From assembly GCF_002892795.1 (NCBI RefSeq), contig NZ_PJMC01000019.1, positions 1 to 64,000 of the forward strand: 64,000 nucleotides of DNA, given 5' to 3'. Numbering within the stretch: the stretch's first letter is position 1; every line of letters begins with the position of its first letter. A program made the position numbers and the translations under genes. Shown piece by piece: positions 53,324 through 62,493 of the stretch. The DNA comes from Arthrobacter sp. AFG20. GTDB lineage: Bacteria; Actinomycetota; Actinomycetes; Actinomycetales; Micrococcaceae. Below the pieces are notes generated by a model. That model was not told where the DNA came from, ran no database searches, and saw only the letters and a program-made list of their open reading frames with translations.

Positions 53324-53797
53324 CTAACGGTACGTGTGGAGCTGGTCCGGGTTGCCGAGCACGCTGGCGGGTTTTCCGGCCAGGGCTGCCGGGAAGACCC
53401 GGTCGCCGAGGTTGGATTGTGTGCCACCGCGGGGGCCGAAGTAGTCGCAGACGCGTCCGATGGCGACTTGGACGCGGCCGGCGCGGTGGGCCGCGAGGAG
53501 TTCTTGGGACATCCTGGCCCAGAGTTGGCCTTTTTTCGTGTGGGGTTGTAGGCGCGGGTTTCCGTTAGCGGGCGTCCGTCGGGGTCCATACATGTAGACG
53601 TTTTCCATGCTGGCCAGACGGGCGCCGTGCTTTCTGCGGCGGCGAGAATGCCAGACTGCAGGGCGGGGAACCATCGGGGACGCCTGCACGTCCTGTTGCT
53701 TCACGAGTCGGATGGTCTGGCCGCGGTGCCGGAGGGCGTCGAACGTGGCGAGACCGATTGCCCCGGTGCCGAAGATGACGTGCAGTCCCGTGCTCAT
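53324..53797 (-). pseudogene. NAD-dependent epimerase, decayed
   Basis: Starts normally (MSTGLHVIFGTGAIGLATFD, cofactor loop GTGAIG). A central part is lost around the second beta-alpha unit. Near VYMYGP two opposite one-base shifts garble about 12 codons before HTKKGQLWARMSQELLAAHR, where family-like sequence returns. It stops early after ASVLGNPDQLHTYR, where relatives continue. The product of 157 residues is half the usual length. Confidence 0.75.
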
Positions 53798-54190
53798 GCC
53801 TCGGCCGCTGCGGTCGGCCGTCCGGGGCACCGCTCCGTCGTCGATCGGACGGGAATGAGGATTTGGAGCAGGAGTCCGGCGATTGCTGTGACGACGAGTG
53901 CTCCGCTGGCGCCGAAGACGATGAATTGCTGGCCGACCTGGATCATGAAGAGGGTGGTGATGATCCAGCCCAGGGCCCATAAGGCTGGCATGGCGGCGGC
54001 CGAGATCCAGCAAGGTTCGTCCGACGGGGCAGGGCCAGGGCTTGGGCGGAACCGAGGATGAGCCCATTTATGGCTCCCATGAGGGCAAGATCGGCGAGGG
54101 AAGTGCGGTAATTGACGGCAGCGGCGCTGAGGAATAGTCCTTCGGTCATGCCGATGGCAGTCGCGGAGATCCATTCCTTTTGCCGGTTGT
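53794..54190 (-). pseudogene. Membrane protein, frameshifted and N-terminally lost
   Basis: Minus strand frames encode WISATAIGMTEGLFLSAAAV and LADLALMGAINGLILGSAQA, then after a shift near 54020 ISAAAMPALWALGWIITTLF and QFIVFGASGALVVTAIAGLL. This is a multi-span protein resembling small conserved actinobacterial membrane proteins. The first spans are missing. It overlaps the end of the DUF4386 gene and the epimerase start. Confidence 0.6.
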
Positions 54191-54973
54191 TGGCTGCCGG
54201 GGTGCTGTGGGTGCTGAGGGGGAGGGAGTAGCGGGGGTGGTGGCGGTGGGGCTGCTGCGGCGTGCGGAGCGGATCAGGATGCAAACGCCCAGTGCGGCCA
54301 CCCACAGTCCCCAGCCGGTGCTGCCGAGGAGGCCGGCCAGGTCCCAGACGGGGAATCCGGGGACTGCCGTGGCGAGGATGTCGCCCTGGTTCAGCAGGTA
54401 GACGATGCTGACGAGGAGCCCGGCGATGCCGAGCCAGCGCGGGAGAATCCTGCTGCGCAGGATGATCACACTGAGTGTGATTGACCACGCGATGACGAGC
54501 AACTGGCCCAGGTGTTCTCCCAGCAGCGCCCCGCCGAACTGGTGTTGCGCGGTCCAGGCGGCGTCAACTGCCGCCCGTGTTGGTGCATCTCCGGTGGCGT
54601 AGGAGCCGGCGAGGGGCGGAACGACGAACACCCAGCGCAGGAACCCGATCAGGGACAGGAGCACCGAAGCGGCACCTACATTAGTGGCGACCCGCATGAC
54701 TGGATGATCGCCGAGGCCGAGCGCTGCGGGCAGCAACAGGACCGGTACGGCCAGGAGCCCGTAGGTCCAGGCCGTTGCAAACCACGTCCAGACCAACCCG
54801 GGTCCGCCGGCCGCGAAGGCGGGCAGCACAACGCTCGCGGGTTCCCGCAGGATGTCGGGCCAGTCAAACGTTGCCGAAAGGGTGGTGGCTGCCGCGGCGA
54901 ACGCCAGGGAGCTCAGGACGAACAATCCGCCGGTAACCCGTAGGAGGTTCCTGTTCGGGTAAGTGGATGTCAT
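54146..54973 (-). CDS. DUF4386-like membrane protein
   Basis: 275 residues with about six membrane spans (LLRVTGGLFVLSSLAFAAAA, YGLLAVPVLLLPAALGLG, LGQLLVIAWSITLSVIIL). This pattern is of the DUF4386 type, function unknown. The last 45 residues are Ser/Thr/Pro-rich and run over the neighbouring pseudogene, so the true C-terminus may have been altered. It is divergent from the TetR gene at 55055 with twin operators between, so TetR control is very likely. Confidence 0.75.
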   Translation of the reverse strand: MTSTYPNRNLLRVTGGLFVLSSLAFAAAATTLSATFDWPDILREPASVVLPAFAAGGPGLVWTWFATAWTYGLLAVPVLLLPAALGLGDHPVMRVATNVGAASVLLSLIGFLRWVFVVPPLAGSYATGDAPTRAAVDAAWTAQHQFGGALLGEHLGQLLVIAWSITLSVIILRSRILPRWLGIAGLLVSIVYLLNQGDILATAVPGFPVWDLAGLLGSTGWGLWVAALGVCILIRSARRSSPTATTPATPSPSAPTAPRQPTTGKRNGSPRLPSA

Positions 54974-54994
54974 GGGTCCGTCTTCCAGAGAATG

Positions 54995-55027
54995 TTGTAC
55001 GGTGTACAAATACTGTACGATGTACAA
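54995..55027. promoter_or_regulatory. Twin TetR operators
   Basis: TTGTAC-GGT-GTACAA (54995-55009) and TGTAC-GAT-GTACA (55014-55026) are two matching palindromes with centres 18 bp apart, between the divergent DUF4386 and TetR genes. Such spacing allows two repressor dimers to bind side by side. Confidence 0.8.
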
Positions 55028-55054
55028 AAGATTGTCAAGAGAGGATCCGCTGCA

Positions 55055-55765
55055 ATGCCGCAAGTAGCCCGGAAGTCCAAGCCCGGGCCCCGCCGCACCC
55101 TCACGGAGGAGGAGATCCTGGAGGCCACCCTGGACCTTCTGGATGAGGGCGGCATGAAGGCGGCGTCCATCCGGGGCATCGCTGCGCGGGTCGGCGTGGC
55201 TCCGAACGCGGTCTACACATACTTTCCGGACAAAGCGGCGGTGGTCCAGGCGGTTGTTGAGCACCTGCTCGGACTGGTCGACCATGCGGTCTTCGCGGAC
55301 CGCGACGTACCCTGGCGCCAAAGAATTGAAGCTCTCGCCTTGGAGCTGCGGGAACGCCTGACCGCGCATCCAGGCGCGGTCAACCTGATGATTGGCGGCC
55401 CCATGAACGGCCCGCATGCACTCGCCCTTAACGAGCGGCTTCTGGGGATTCTCGTGGATACCGGTTTCACACCGGCGGAGGCTGCCAGGGCAGCCTATCT
55501 GCTGGTCGTCTACGTCTTCGGCTCGATAGCCCTGGAAGTCGCGGAGTCCGGAGAAACACACCGGTTGCCCCCGGAAGCAGAACGGATTGCCGAACGCCAG
55601 GCCGGCTTTTCCGCCATCCCGACCGAAACCCATCCGCTGTCCGCGGCCGCAGCAGTGACCATGGCCGGCTACATATCCACCGCGCAATACACGTGGGGAC
55701 TGCGGAAAGTCCTCGACGGCCTCACGGTCGGACCCAACGGCGTGGACCAACGAGCTCCCGGCTGA
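55055..55765 (+). CDS. TetR-family repressor
   Basis: 236 residues from ATG 55055, preceded by GAGAGGA; an earlier in-frame ATG at 54992 would lie within the operators. The HTH (about 15-60) reads EILEATLDLLDEGGMKAASI and RGIAARVGVAPNAVYTYFPD. The C-terminal ligand domain resembles TetR_C types. It probably represses itself and the DUF4386 gene through the twin sites; the ligand is unknown. Confidence 0.88.
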   Translation: MPQVARKSKPGPRRTLTEEEILEATLDLLDEGGMKAASIRGIAARVGVAPNAVYTYFPDKAAVVQAVVEHLLGLVDHAVFADRDVPWRQRIEALALELRERLTAHPGAVNLMIGGPMNGPHALALNERLLGILVDTGFTPAEAARAAYLLVVYVFGSIALEVAESGETHRLPPEAERIAERQAGFSAIPTETHPLSAAAAVTMAGYISTAQYTWGLRKVLDGLTVGPNGVDQRAPG

Positions 55766-56047
55766 GTTCTCGGTAACGAAGAATTTCAAGACGTGTTCGA
55801 TACGAGAATCGTGCGGCTTGCGGGCTCACCATTCCGACTGGTCCCGGAGCCGTCGTCCAGTAGCTCGATGGCCAAGGTTCCCGCCGCTGCCCTGCAATAA
55901 GGACGGGAGGTGGAATTCATTGACGATCACGATCCACCTGGATGTTCCCCGGAGTGCGCGGGGCATTCGAGGGTTAGCCGGAGTGCTTTTGCACTGGTCC
56001 GGGTGCACAATGGACACACACATGCGCGCAGTTGAGGACGGTGGCTG
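55766..56047. other. Spacer before the cupredoxin gene
   Basis: 282 bp without a gene. It must carry the promoter of the cupredoxin gene. No operator or hairpin stands out. Confidence 0.4.
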
Positions 56048-56410
56048 ATGAAATCAGCTAAGGCGGTGGGCGCCCTGACACTGGTGGCGATACTGTCCGG
56101 AATGGCGGGATGCGGGGTCGATAGCCGGACCCCCTCGGAGACGGCCCGCCCGGCGGCCCCCGCTACAGCGATCACTATCAGGGACTTCTCCTACCAAACG
56201 CCCACGGCCGTGTCTTCAGGCGCGACGGTAACGGTGGCAAACATGGATACCGACGCACACTCCGTGACAGCCGACGAAGGATCGGCGTTCGACGTAAACG
56301 TCACGGGCAGCGGCGGGACAGCCACGTTCACTGCCCCGTCCAAACCCGGCAGCTATCCTTTCCACTGCTTCTTCCACCCGGACATGCGCGGAACGCTGAC
56401 CGTCGAATGA
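56048..56410 (+). CDS. Plastocyanin-like cupredoxin lipoprotein
   Basis: 120 residues. Lipoprotein signal with lipobox LSGMAGC (Cys22). The mature blue-copper domain carries His71 (DAHSV) and the cluster Cys107, His110, Met113 (FHCFFHPDM), the full type-1 copper ligand set. Likely a membrane-anchored electron carrier or copper protein outside the cell. No oxidase partner is nearby. Confidence 0.87.
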   Translation: MKSAKAVGALTLVAILSGMAGCGVDSRTPSETARPAAPATAITIRDFSYQTPTAVSSGATVTVANMDTDAHSVTADEGSAFDVNVTGSGGTATFTAPSKPGSYPFHCFFHPDMRGTLTVE

Positions 56411-56423
56411 AAGGAATTTCTTG

Positions 56424-56582
56424 AGCTTTGACGTTCTACTTCCTGCCTTCGGAGTCGCTGAATGTGCACTGGTCAATGCTAAAGCTGCACGGAATAACCC
56501 GGGGCGCGAGACCTCGATGGGCCGCGAATCCGCGGCGCTGGTCGAAGCTCTCACCGGCCGTTTCACCGGCCACCACGCATGA
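56424..56582 (+). pseudogene. Transposase remnant (IS110-like)
   Basis: An open run of 52 codons: FDVLLPAFGVAECALVNAKA, ARNNPGRETS, then ESAALVEALTGRFTGHHA and TGA. The first part recalls the N-terminal DEDD region of IS110 transposases (VLVNA-x-N-x-PGRKT-D) and the second a later helix of the same protein, so the middle is deleted. The rest of 56583-56859 shows nothing. Confidence 0.45.
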
Positions 56583-56859
56583 TGAGGGCAGGGCGGAGTG
56601 ACAGGTCCGCTTCGTGGACGGCGAAACGGGGCGGCGCGCCCACCATCGGTCGCGCTGAAGGGATGAAAGATGGGGTCACCGCCACGATATCAGGCACCTG
56701 ATCTTTGGGGCAGCTGGCCTGTGGAGGAGCGGACGATGAGTTTTGGGCTGACAGTGGTGACCGCCCCTGACGGGCCGTTGGCGATATCGAAGAGGAGCAT
56801 TTGGAGGCGCCGGGCTCCGAGCGAGTTTGCCGTAGTGCACTGGTCCTTTCTCGTGCCTG

Positions 56860-57732
56860 TCAGGCTTCGGGGATGGTGAGGCCGAAGCTGTCGAAGTCGA
56901 TCTGGTCGGGATCCATGGTGTCTCCGATGTGGAGGCCGTCGATGCGTGCCAGTTCGTCGGCGGTGAGTTCGAAGTCGAACACGTTGAAGTTCTCTGCGAT
57001 CCGGTCCCGGCGCACCGACTTGGGGATGGCGGAGCGGCCCTGCTGGATGTGCCAGCGGATCATGACCTGAGCGGTGGTCTTGCCGTAACCGTCGGCGATG
57101 GCCTGAATGGTGGGGTCGGTCAGGGGTGTGGTGGTGTCGCCCCTGTAGTGCCGGATGCCGCCGATGGGTGACCAGGCCTGCGTGAGGATGCCGTGGGCCT
57201 TGTTGGCTGCCTGGAGGTCCGGCCGGGTGTTGTATGGGTGCAGCTCGATCTGGTTCACCGCCGGCACGACGTCTGTTGCGTTCATGAGCGCCTCGAGCCG
57301 GACTGGGTTGAAGTTGCTGACGCCGATGGACCGGACCGCACCGTCGGCGAGGAGTCTCTCCAGCGCCTTGTAGGCCTGGATCGTTTTGTCGAAGGTGTTG
57401 GGCTGGGCCTGGTGGAGGATCAGGAGATCGATCTGGTCCATGCCGAGCTTCTTGGCGCTTTTTTCGAAGGCGTGGAGCGTGGTGTCGAAGCCGTAGTCGC
57501 TGACCCAGACCTTCGTCTCCACGAACACGTCTTTACGGGGGACGCCGGAGCGGCGCAGGCCTTCCCCGACCTCGCGTTCGTTGGCGTACGCTGCGGCCGT
57601 ATCGATGTGGCGGTATCCAATTTCGAGGGCGGCCTCCACGGCCGCGACGGTCTCGTCGGGAGGTGTTTGGTAGACGCCGAGCCCGACCGAGGGCATGGTG
57701 ACGCCGTTATTCAGGGTGATGAGTTCAACCAC
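56860..57732 (-). CDS. Aldo/keto reductase
   Basis: 290-residue NADPH-dependent AKR. Catalytic Asp and Tyr in HIDTAAAYANE, Lys in FVETKVWVSD and His in DLLILHQAQP are present, as is the cofactor-binding AIPKSVRRDRI. I chose GTG 57732 (VELITLNNGVTMPSVGLG), with GAAGGA 9 nt upstream; the longer frame is unlike the family. It lies 31 bp behind the SDR gene on the same strand, so the two reductases may share a transcript. Confidence 0.88.
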   Translation of the reverse strand: MVELITLNNGVTMPSVGLGVYQTPPDETVAAVEAALEIGYRHIDTAAAYANEREVGEGLRRSGVPRKDVFVETKVWVSDYGFDTTLHAFEKSAKKLGMDQIDLLILHQAQPNTFDKTIQAYKALERLLADGAVRSIGVSNFNPVRLEALMNATDVVPAVNQIELHPYNTRPDLQAANKAHGILTQAWSPIGGIRHYRGDTTTPLTDPTIQAIADGYGKTTAQVMIRWHIQQGRSAIPKSVRRDRIAENFNVFDFELTADELARIDGLHIGDTMDPDQIDFDSFGLTIPEA

Positions 57733-57763
57733 AGCGGGTTTGTCCTTCTTATTGGGCGTTTTG

Positions 57764-58585
57764 TTAGAGCTGTCCGGCGCGCATTGCTGCGATGACGCCG
57801 CCGTCGATGAGCAGGTCTGAACCGGTGATGAAGGCACCTTCCGGTCCGAGGAAGAACGCCGCGATACTTGCGACTTCGGCCGGGGTGCCCATGCGGCCCG
57901 CGGCTGAGGTGCGGATCATGTTCCGGTAGCCTTCGGCGAAGGGGCCGGACATCTCGTCCTGGGCCAGGGGAGTGGAGATGATGCCAGGGCTGAGGGAGTT
58001 GATGCGTGCCCCGCGGGCGCCCCAGGTGGTGGCTGCTGCCTGGACGCGCAGGGCGTTGCCGCGTTTGGCCAGCGTGTAGGCAGCGCCGGAGTCGCCGACC
58101 TTGTCGGCTGCGAGGAACGGCAGGTCCAGCAGTTCCCCGGTGGGGGTGTAGGCGAGCGCGTGTTCGACGTCGCGTGGGTAGCCCTCGCCCATGTGCCCTG
58201 CCATGCTGGAAATAACGACGCCGGAACCGCCCGGGGCGATGACCCGGCCGAATTCTTCCAGGACGTAGGCGGTGCCGAGAAGATCAACGTGCAGGACCCG
58301 TTCGGTGCTCGCCTGGACCGGGGACACGCCTGCGGCGATGACCACCCGGGTGACGTCCCCGGTGGCCGCGGCTGTGGCGGCCAGCGCGATGACGGCGTCG
58401 TGGTCGGAGATGTCGACCTGGTGGGTGGTGACGTCGTAGCCTTCGCCGCGCAGCTGGGCAGCGACAGGGTGCATGGTCTCTTCGTTGTAGTCGGCGAGCA
58501 GGACGGACCGGCCGATGCCGGCGACGCGGCCGATCGCTACTCCGATGCTGCCCGAGCCGATGATGACTGCTACTTCTTCTGCCAT
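57764..58585 (-). CDS. Short-chain dehydrogenase/reductase
   Basis: 273 residues. The nucleotide loop is GSGSIGVAIGR (a variant of TGxxxGxG). An LLADYNE acidic turn, IAAGVSP, VVISSMAG and a YTLAKRG motif (catalytic Tyr-x3-Lys) are visible. The C-terminus GSDLLIDGGV is classic. The insertion around 140-165 resembles bacterial UDP-epimerase-like SDRs. GAGGAA precedes the ATG. Substrate unknown. Confidence 0.88.
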   Translation of the reverse strand: MAEEVAVIIGSGSIGVAIGRVAGIGRSVLLADYNEETMHPVAAQLRGEGYDVTTHQVDISDHDAVIALAATAAATGDVTRVVIAAGVSPVQASTERVLHVDLLGTAYVLEEFGRVIAPGGSGVVISSMAGHMGEGYPRDVEHALAYTPTGELLDLPFLAADKVGDSGAAYTLAKRGNALRVQAAATTWGARGARINSLSPGIISTPLAQDEMSGPFAEGYRNMIRTSAAGRMGTPAEVASIAAFFLGPEGAFITGSDLLIDGGVIAAMRAGQL

Positions 58586-58649
58586 GATGTGTTTCCTCTA
58601 CTTGTTGTGAATGTCTGTGGTGGGCTGATGAGCTGAACCGGTGCGACGG

Positions 58650-59216
58650 TTAGTACGTGCGCGCCCGGGAGTGCTGGGCTTTCCATGTCCCGCCGTCGTG
58701 GACGTAGGTGGTGGTGGACTCCAGTGGCCAGGCCCCGCGGGAGCCGTAGATGGTGGCGTCCACCAAGCTCCGGGTGATCGCCACGGCCGAGTCACCGTCA
58801 ATGGTGACGGTTGCGGAGACCTCCTGGAAGTCGTGATAGCGCATCTGCCCGGACCTGATCTGGGCCAGCCACTCGGCTTTGGTCTGCTCGTACCCGGTGA
58901 TGTGTACGGCGACGAAGTCCGGGCTGAGCAGGTCATCGAGTTCATCCGTGCGCTGCTCCACGAGCAGCCGGCTCCGCTCCCTGTTCACCTCAAGGACTGC
59001 GGCTTCATCGGAGTTCGTGGGCGGGGAACTTGAGTCTTCGTTCATGGGGCTGGGACTTTCTGAGGTTGTTGCCTGGGACAGGGTTGGTTCATTGGATTCT
59101 GCACCGGGTGAGGTGGCGGCTGGTGTGCAGGCGGCCAGGACCGCGGCCAGGGAGATGCTGGCCAGCAGGGCGCTGCCCGGCTTTCTGAGAAGGAACGGCA
59201 AGGTGATCCTTTCCAT
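58650..59216 (-). CDS. NTF2/SnoaL-like lipoprotein
   Basis: 188 residues. Lipobox LAAVLAACT near residue 30, then a Ser/Thr/Pro-rich linker to about 68, then a SnoaL/DUF4440-type cone domain (LVEQRTDELDDLLSPDFVAV, GAWPLESTTTYVHDGGTWKA). Unusual in joining this fold to a lipid anchor. It is between the DHA2 exporter and the SDR gene, all on the minus strand, 24 bp after the exporter. Confidence 0.78.
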   Translation of the reverse strand: MERITLPFLLRKPGSALLASISLAAVLAACTPAATSPGAESNEPTLSQATTSESPSPMNEDSSSPPTNSDEAAVLEVNRERSRLLVEQRTDELDDLLSPDFVAVHITGYEQTKAEWLAQIRSGQMRYHDFQEVSATVTIDGDSAVAITRSLVDATIYGSRGAWPLESTTTYVHDGGTWKAQHSRARTY

Positions 59217-59240
59217 ACTCTGCCTCGGGCCAAATCACTT

Positions 59241-60743
59241 TTAGTAGTGGGTTAGTACGGTCGCGGAATCAGTGGACGATCCATCGACGACTGCATCGGA
59301 GGGGCCGGTGGAACGGACGAGCGCGAATGAAGTGACTGCGGCAAGAATGAGGGCACCGGCAGCCCACCAGAAGGCAGTAACGTAACCATGAACAGCGGCC
59401 TGATCCGCTGCCGCGGTTGCGGCGGTTTGGTTTGTTGCCAGCCAGGCGGCGGTGGCGCCGGCGGCGATAGCGCTCATGAGTGCGGTTCCGACGGCTCCGC
59501 CGATCTGCTGGGAGGTATTGACCATGGCGGAGGCGACACCGGTGTCCGCCGGGTCGACATTGGACGCGGCAAGGACCATGGAGCACATGAAGGCGGTTCC
59601 AAGGCCCAGGCCCATAACCACGCTGGCGGGGAAGACCACTTGCCAGTACGCGTTCTCGACGGTCAGTCGGGTCAGCCAGAACATTCCGGTGGCGCCGACA
59701 AGGTAGCCGCCGCTGATCAGCCACCGGACGGGAAGCCTGCCGATGAGTCGTGTCCCGAGCTGGGTGGAGCCGAAAATCAGGCAGGCCACGAGGGGAAGGA
59801 AAGCCACGCCTGTCAGCAGTGGGGAGAAGCCGAGGATGGACTGCATGTAGTAGGTGAGGAAGAGGAACTGGGTGAAGTTGCCGGCCATGGCAAGGGACAC
59901 GCTGAGGTAGGCGCCACCCCGGTTCCGGTCCAGGATGACGCGCATCGGCAGCAGGGGAGCCGCGGCCCGGTTTTCGACGGCGACGAACACGGCCAGCAGG
60001 ACCACGGCCGTCACGAATGAGGTGCTAGTGGCTGTTGCGCCCCAGCCTTCGGTCTCGGCCCGGTTGAGTCCGAAGACCAGGGCGGCGAGGCCGACTGAGG
60101 CCAGCACGGTGCCGGGGACGTCAAGGCGTTGACGGTGTCGTTCAGCGCCAGCATCACGGACGTATATGAGGGCACCGGCGACGGCGACTGCACCGAAAAC
60201 GATGTTGACGAGCAGGGTCCACCGCCAGGAAGCGAACTCGGTCAGTACCCCACCGAGCAACAGGCCGATAGCCCCGCCGGCACCAGCGACGGCGCTGAAC
60301 ACACCAAACGCGGTGGCACGCTCCTTACCGTCCGCGAAGGTTACCGACAGCAAGGACATGGCAGCCGGGGCGAGGAGAGCGGCGAACACGCCCTGCAGGA
60401 CCCGGGCGACCAGCAGCATTTCGATATTCCCGGCGAAACCGCCCAGCACCGAAGCGACACTGAAACCAACGAGCCCAACGATGAACGACCGCCGGCGCCC
60501 CCACTGGTCCGACACCCGCCCGCCCAGGAGGAGCAGCGCCCCGAAAGCCAGACTGTAAGCGGTGATCACCCACTGGCGGTCGGCGTCGCTGAACGCCAAA
60601 TCCAGCTGGGCCTGCGGGAGTGCGATGTTCATGATCGAGGCGTCAAAGATCACCATCAGCTGGGCAATCGAGATGAAGACCAACGCGGTCCAGCGCCGGC
60701 TCCTGGTGACGTCCGCGGGGTGTGCGGCAAGTGAGTCTGTCAT
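59241..60743 (-). CDS. DHA2-family MFS multidrug exporter
   Basis: 500 residues with about 14 spans. Motifs: LDLAFSDADRQWVITAYSLA, GGRVSDQWGRRRSFIVG (motif A), RVLQGVFAALLAPAAMSLL (motif B) and GAGGAIGLLLGGVL (motif C, antiporter). It exports drugs or small organics in exchange for protons. GGAGAA precedes the ATG. It is divergent from the MmyB-type regulator, 156 bp away, the usual pairing for control. Confidence 0.9.
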   Translation of the reverse strand: MTDSLAAHPADVTRSRRWTALVFISIAQLMVIFDASIMNIALPQAQLDLAFSDADRQWVITAYSLAFGALLLLGGRVSDQWGRRRSFIVGLVGFSVASVLGGFAGNIEMLLVARVLQGVFAALLAPAAMSLLSVTFADGKERATAFGVFSAVAGAGGAIGLLLGGVLTEFASWRWTLLVNIVFGAVAVAGALIYVRDAGAERHRQRLDVPGTVLASVGLAALVFGLNRAETEGWGATATSTSFVTAVVLLAVFVAVENRAAAPLLPMRVILDRNRGGAYLSVSLAMAGNFTQFLFLTYYMQSILGFSPLLTGVAFLPLVACLIFGSTQLGTRLIGRLPVRWLISGGYLVGATGMFWLTRLTVENAYWQVVFPASVVMGLGLGTAFMCSMVLAASNVDPADTGVASAMVNTSQQIGGAVGTALMSAIAAGATAAWLATNQTAATAAADQAAVHGYVTAFWWAAGALILAAVTSFALVRSTGPSDAVVDGSSTDSATVLTHY

Positions 60744-60899
60744 TCAGGGATTCTCCGTAGAAGTCTTGGATAGTTGAGGCGCTTTCGCGTCCCTTCATCA
60801 ACAAGTCAACCGTCACACCTGTTGCCGAGGTAGTGGCTGGTGTTCCATGTAATGCCAGTACCTCCCACCGGCCATCTGTTCGCGCGTACCGTGGAAACC

Positions 60900-61799
60900 G
60901 TGAGCAACAACAGCGAAGTACGCGAATTCCTCAAATCACGGCGCGCCCGGATCACCCCGGACGCTGCAGGGCTGCAGGTCTACGGCGGATTGCGGCGCGT
61001 GCCCGGACTCCGCCGCGAGGAACTGGCCATGCTCTCCGGCATGAGCGTCGACTACTACAACCGGCTCGAACGCGGAAACCTCACCGGTGTATCCGACAGC
61101 ATCCTCGAATCCCTCGCCCGTGCCCTCAAACTCGACGACGCCGAACGCACCTACCTCTTCGACCTCGCCCGGGCAGCAAACCAGAAACGGCCCCGGCAGC
61201 GCCGGCGCGGCCCGCAGAAGCTCAACCCGGCCATCCAGCACCTGCTCGACGGCATGACCGGCATTCCGGCCTTCGTTCAAAACGGGCGGCTCGATGTCCT
61301 CGGCATGAATGACCTGGCGCGGGCGCTGTACCACCCCAACGGAGACGAGCCGGAGCAGCCGCAGAACTTTGCCCGTTTCGTCTTCCTCGATAACACCTCG
61401 CAGGAACACCTGACGGACTGGGAGTCAACGGCGCAGGACGTCGTCGCGATCCTCCGGCAGGAAGCCGCCCGCGACCCCCACCACCGCGACCTCACCGACC
61501 TCATCGGCGAGCTCGCCACCAAAAGCGAAGACTTCCGGACCATGTGGGCCGCGCAGAACGTCCGCCTCCACCGCTCCGGTTCAAAGCCGTTCCACCACCC
61601 CGTCGTAGGCGACTTCGAGCTCACCTTCCAGGCCATGCAACTCCCCGGCGATGAAGGCCTCACCCTCATCGCCTACAGCGCCGAACCCGGCACCCCCGGA
61701 CACGACGCACTCAACCTGCTCGCCACCTGGGCCGCTACGATGCGGAGCGGAACCAACCAAAAAGTGGGGGGCGCGCATGCCCGTCCCGGGACCATCTGA
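60900..61799 (+). CDS. XRE/MmyB-type transcriptional regulator
   Basis: 299 residues from GTG 60900, where family proteins begin (NSEVREFLKSRRARITPDAA). The N-terminal HTH contains VPGLRREELAMLSGMSVDYY. The C-terminal MmyB-like PAS domain (about 105-280, including GMTGIPAFVQNGRLDVLGMN) binds fatty-acid-like ligands in MmyB. An ATG at 60840 is possible. Divergent from the DHA2 exporter and likely its regulator. Confidence 0.85.
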   Translation: MSNNSEVREFLKSRRARITPDAAGLQVYGGLRRVPGLRREELAMLSGMSVDYYNRLERGNLTGVSDSILESLARALKLDDAERTYLFDLARAANQKRPRQRRRGPQKLNPAIQHLLDGMTGIPAFVQNGRLDVLGMNDLARALYHPNGDEPEQPQNFARFVFLDNTSQEHLTDWESTAQDVVAILRQEAARDPHHRDLTDLIGELATKSEDFRTMWAAQNVRLHRSGSKPFHHPVVGDFELTFQAMQLPGDEGLTLIAYSAEPGTPGHDALNLLATWAATMRSGTNQKVGGAHARPGTI

Positions 61800-61861
61800 A
61801 ACACGAACGCGTCGTCCGCACAACCACCAGCTCGGCCGCCCGTTCCGGCGTGAGGGTCTTT

Positions 61862-62480
61862 TTAGCGGCTGACTGGCTCCTTCGCTTCCAGGAGCGCGAG
61901 TTCGTGGCGGCGGGGGAATCCTTCCCAGTCGCCGGGGACCAGGCAGCGAAGGCGCCGGTGGCGGTGGCGGTGCGCAGGCGTTCTTTGGGCGTTCGGCCTT
62001 CCATGAGTTCAGCAAGGTAACCGGCGCCGTCGGCACCAAGCTTGATCACGGCCTGGCCCGGCCCCAAGGGCGGCGATTTTCCGGGCCAGCTTCTCGGGTT
62101 CACCTGGGCCGACGGCGATCGCTGCCTCGTCCTCGCCGGCGAACACGATGTCCGCCAAAGGGATGATGTCGCGGTAGACGCTTCGGCACCCTCGGCGGAC
62201 CAGAGGTTGCGCGGAAGTTAAGGTCGAAGGACGTCCACCCCTTGGGCGCGGATTTCGCGCTCCACCAGCTGCCCCAGGAGTCTGCACCGACCCGCCCCGC
62301 ACCAGACGGCGTTCAGGCCGAGGCGCTCGAGGCCGAGGCGACATTGGACTCGGAGCCGCCGATGCCCAGGCTCATGGTGGAGGCGTGCGCGAGCGGGCCG
62401 GCCTGGTCGGCGCGCATCAGCGCCATGGTCTCGCCGGACGCCTGTACTCAAGTTGAGGCGTCGGACTGCCACCGGCGGTG
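61862..62480 (-). pseudogene. KDG-kinase-like PfkB sugar kinase, heavily decayed
   Basis: Minus-strand pieces in three frames: STMSLGIGGSESNVA, then LNAVWCGAGR, LVEREIRAQGVDV, then YRDIIPLADIVFAGEDEAAI, then PGQAVIKLGADGAGYLAELM and CLVPGDWEGFPRRHELALLE with a TAA at 61862. It is a 2-keto-3-deoxygluconate kinase-type protein. Between GADG and AGYLAEL the stretch with the catalytic GAGD motif is deleted, and there are at least three frameshifts. Confidence 0.75.
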
Positions 62481-62493
62481 CGGGAGCAACAAG

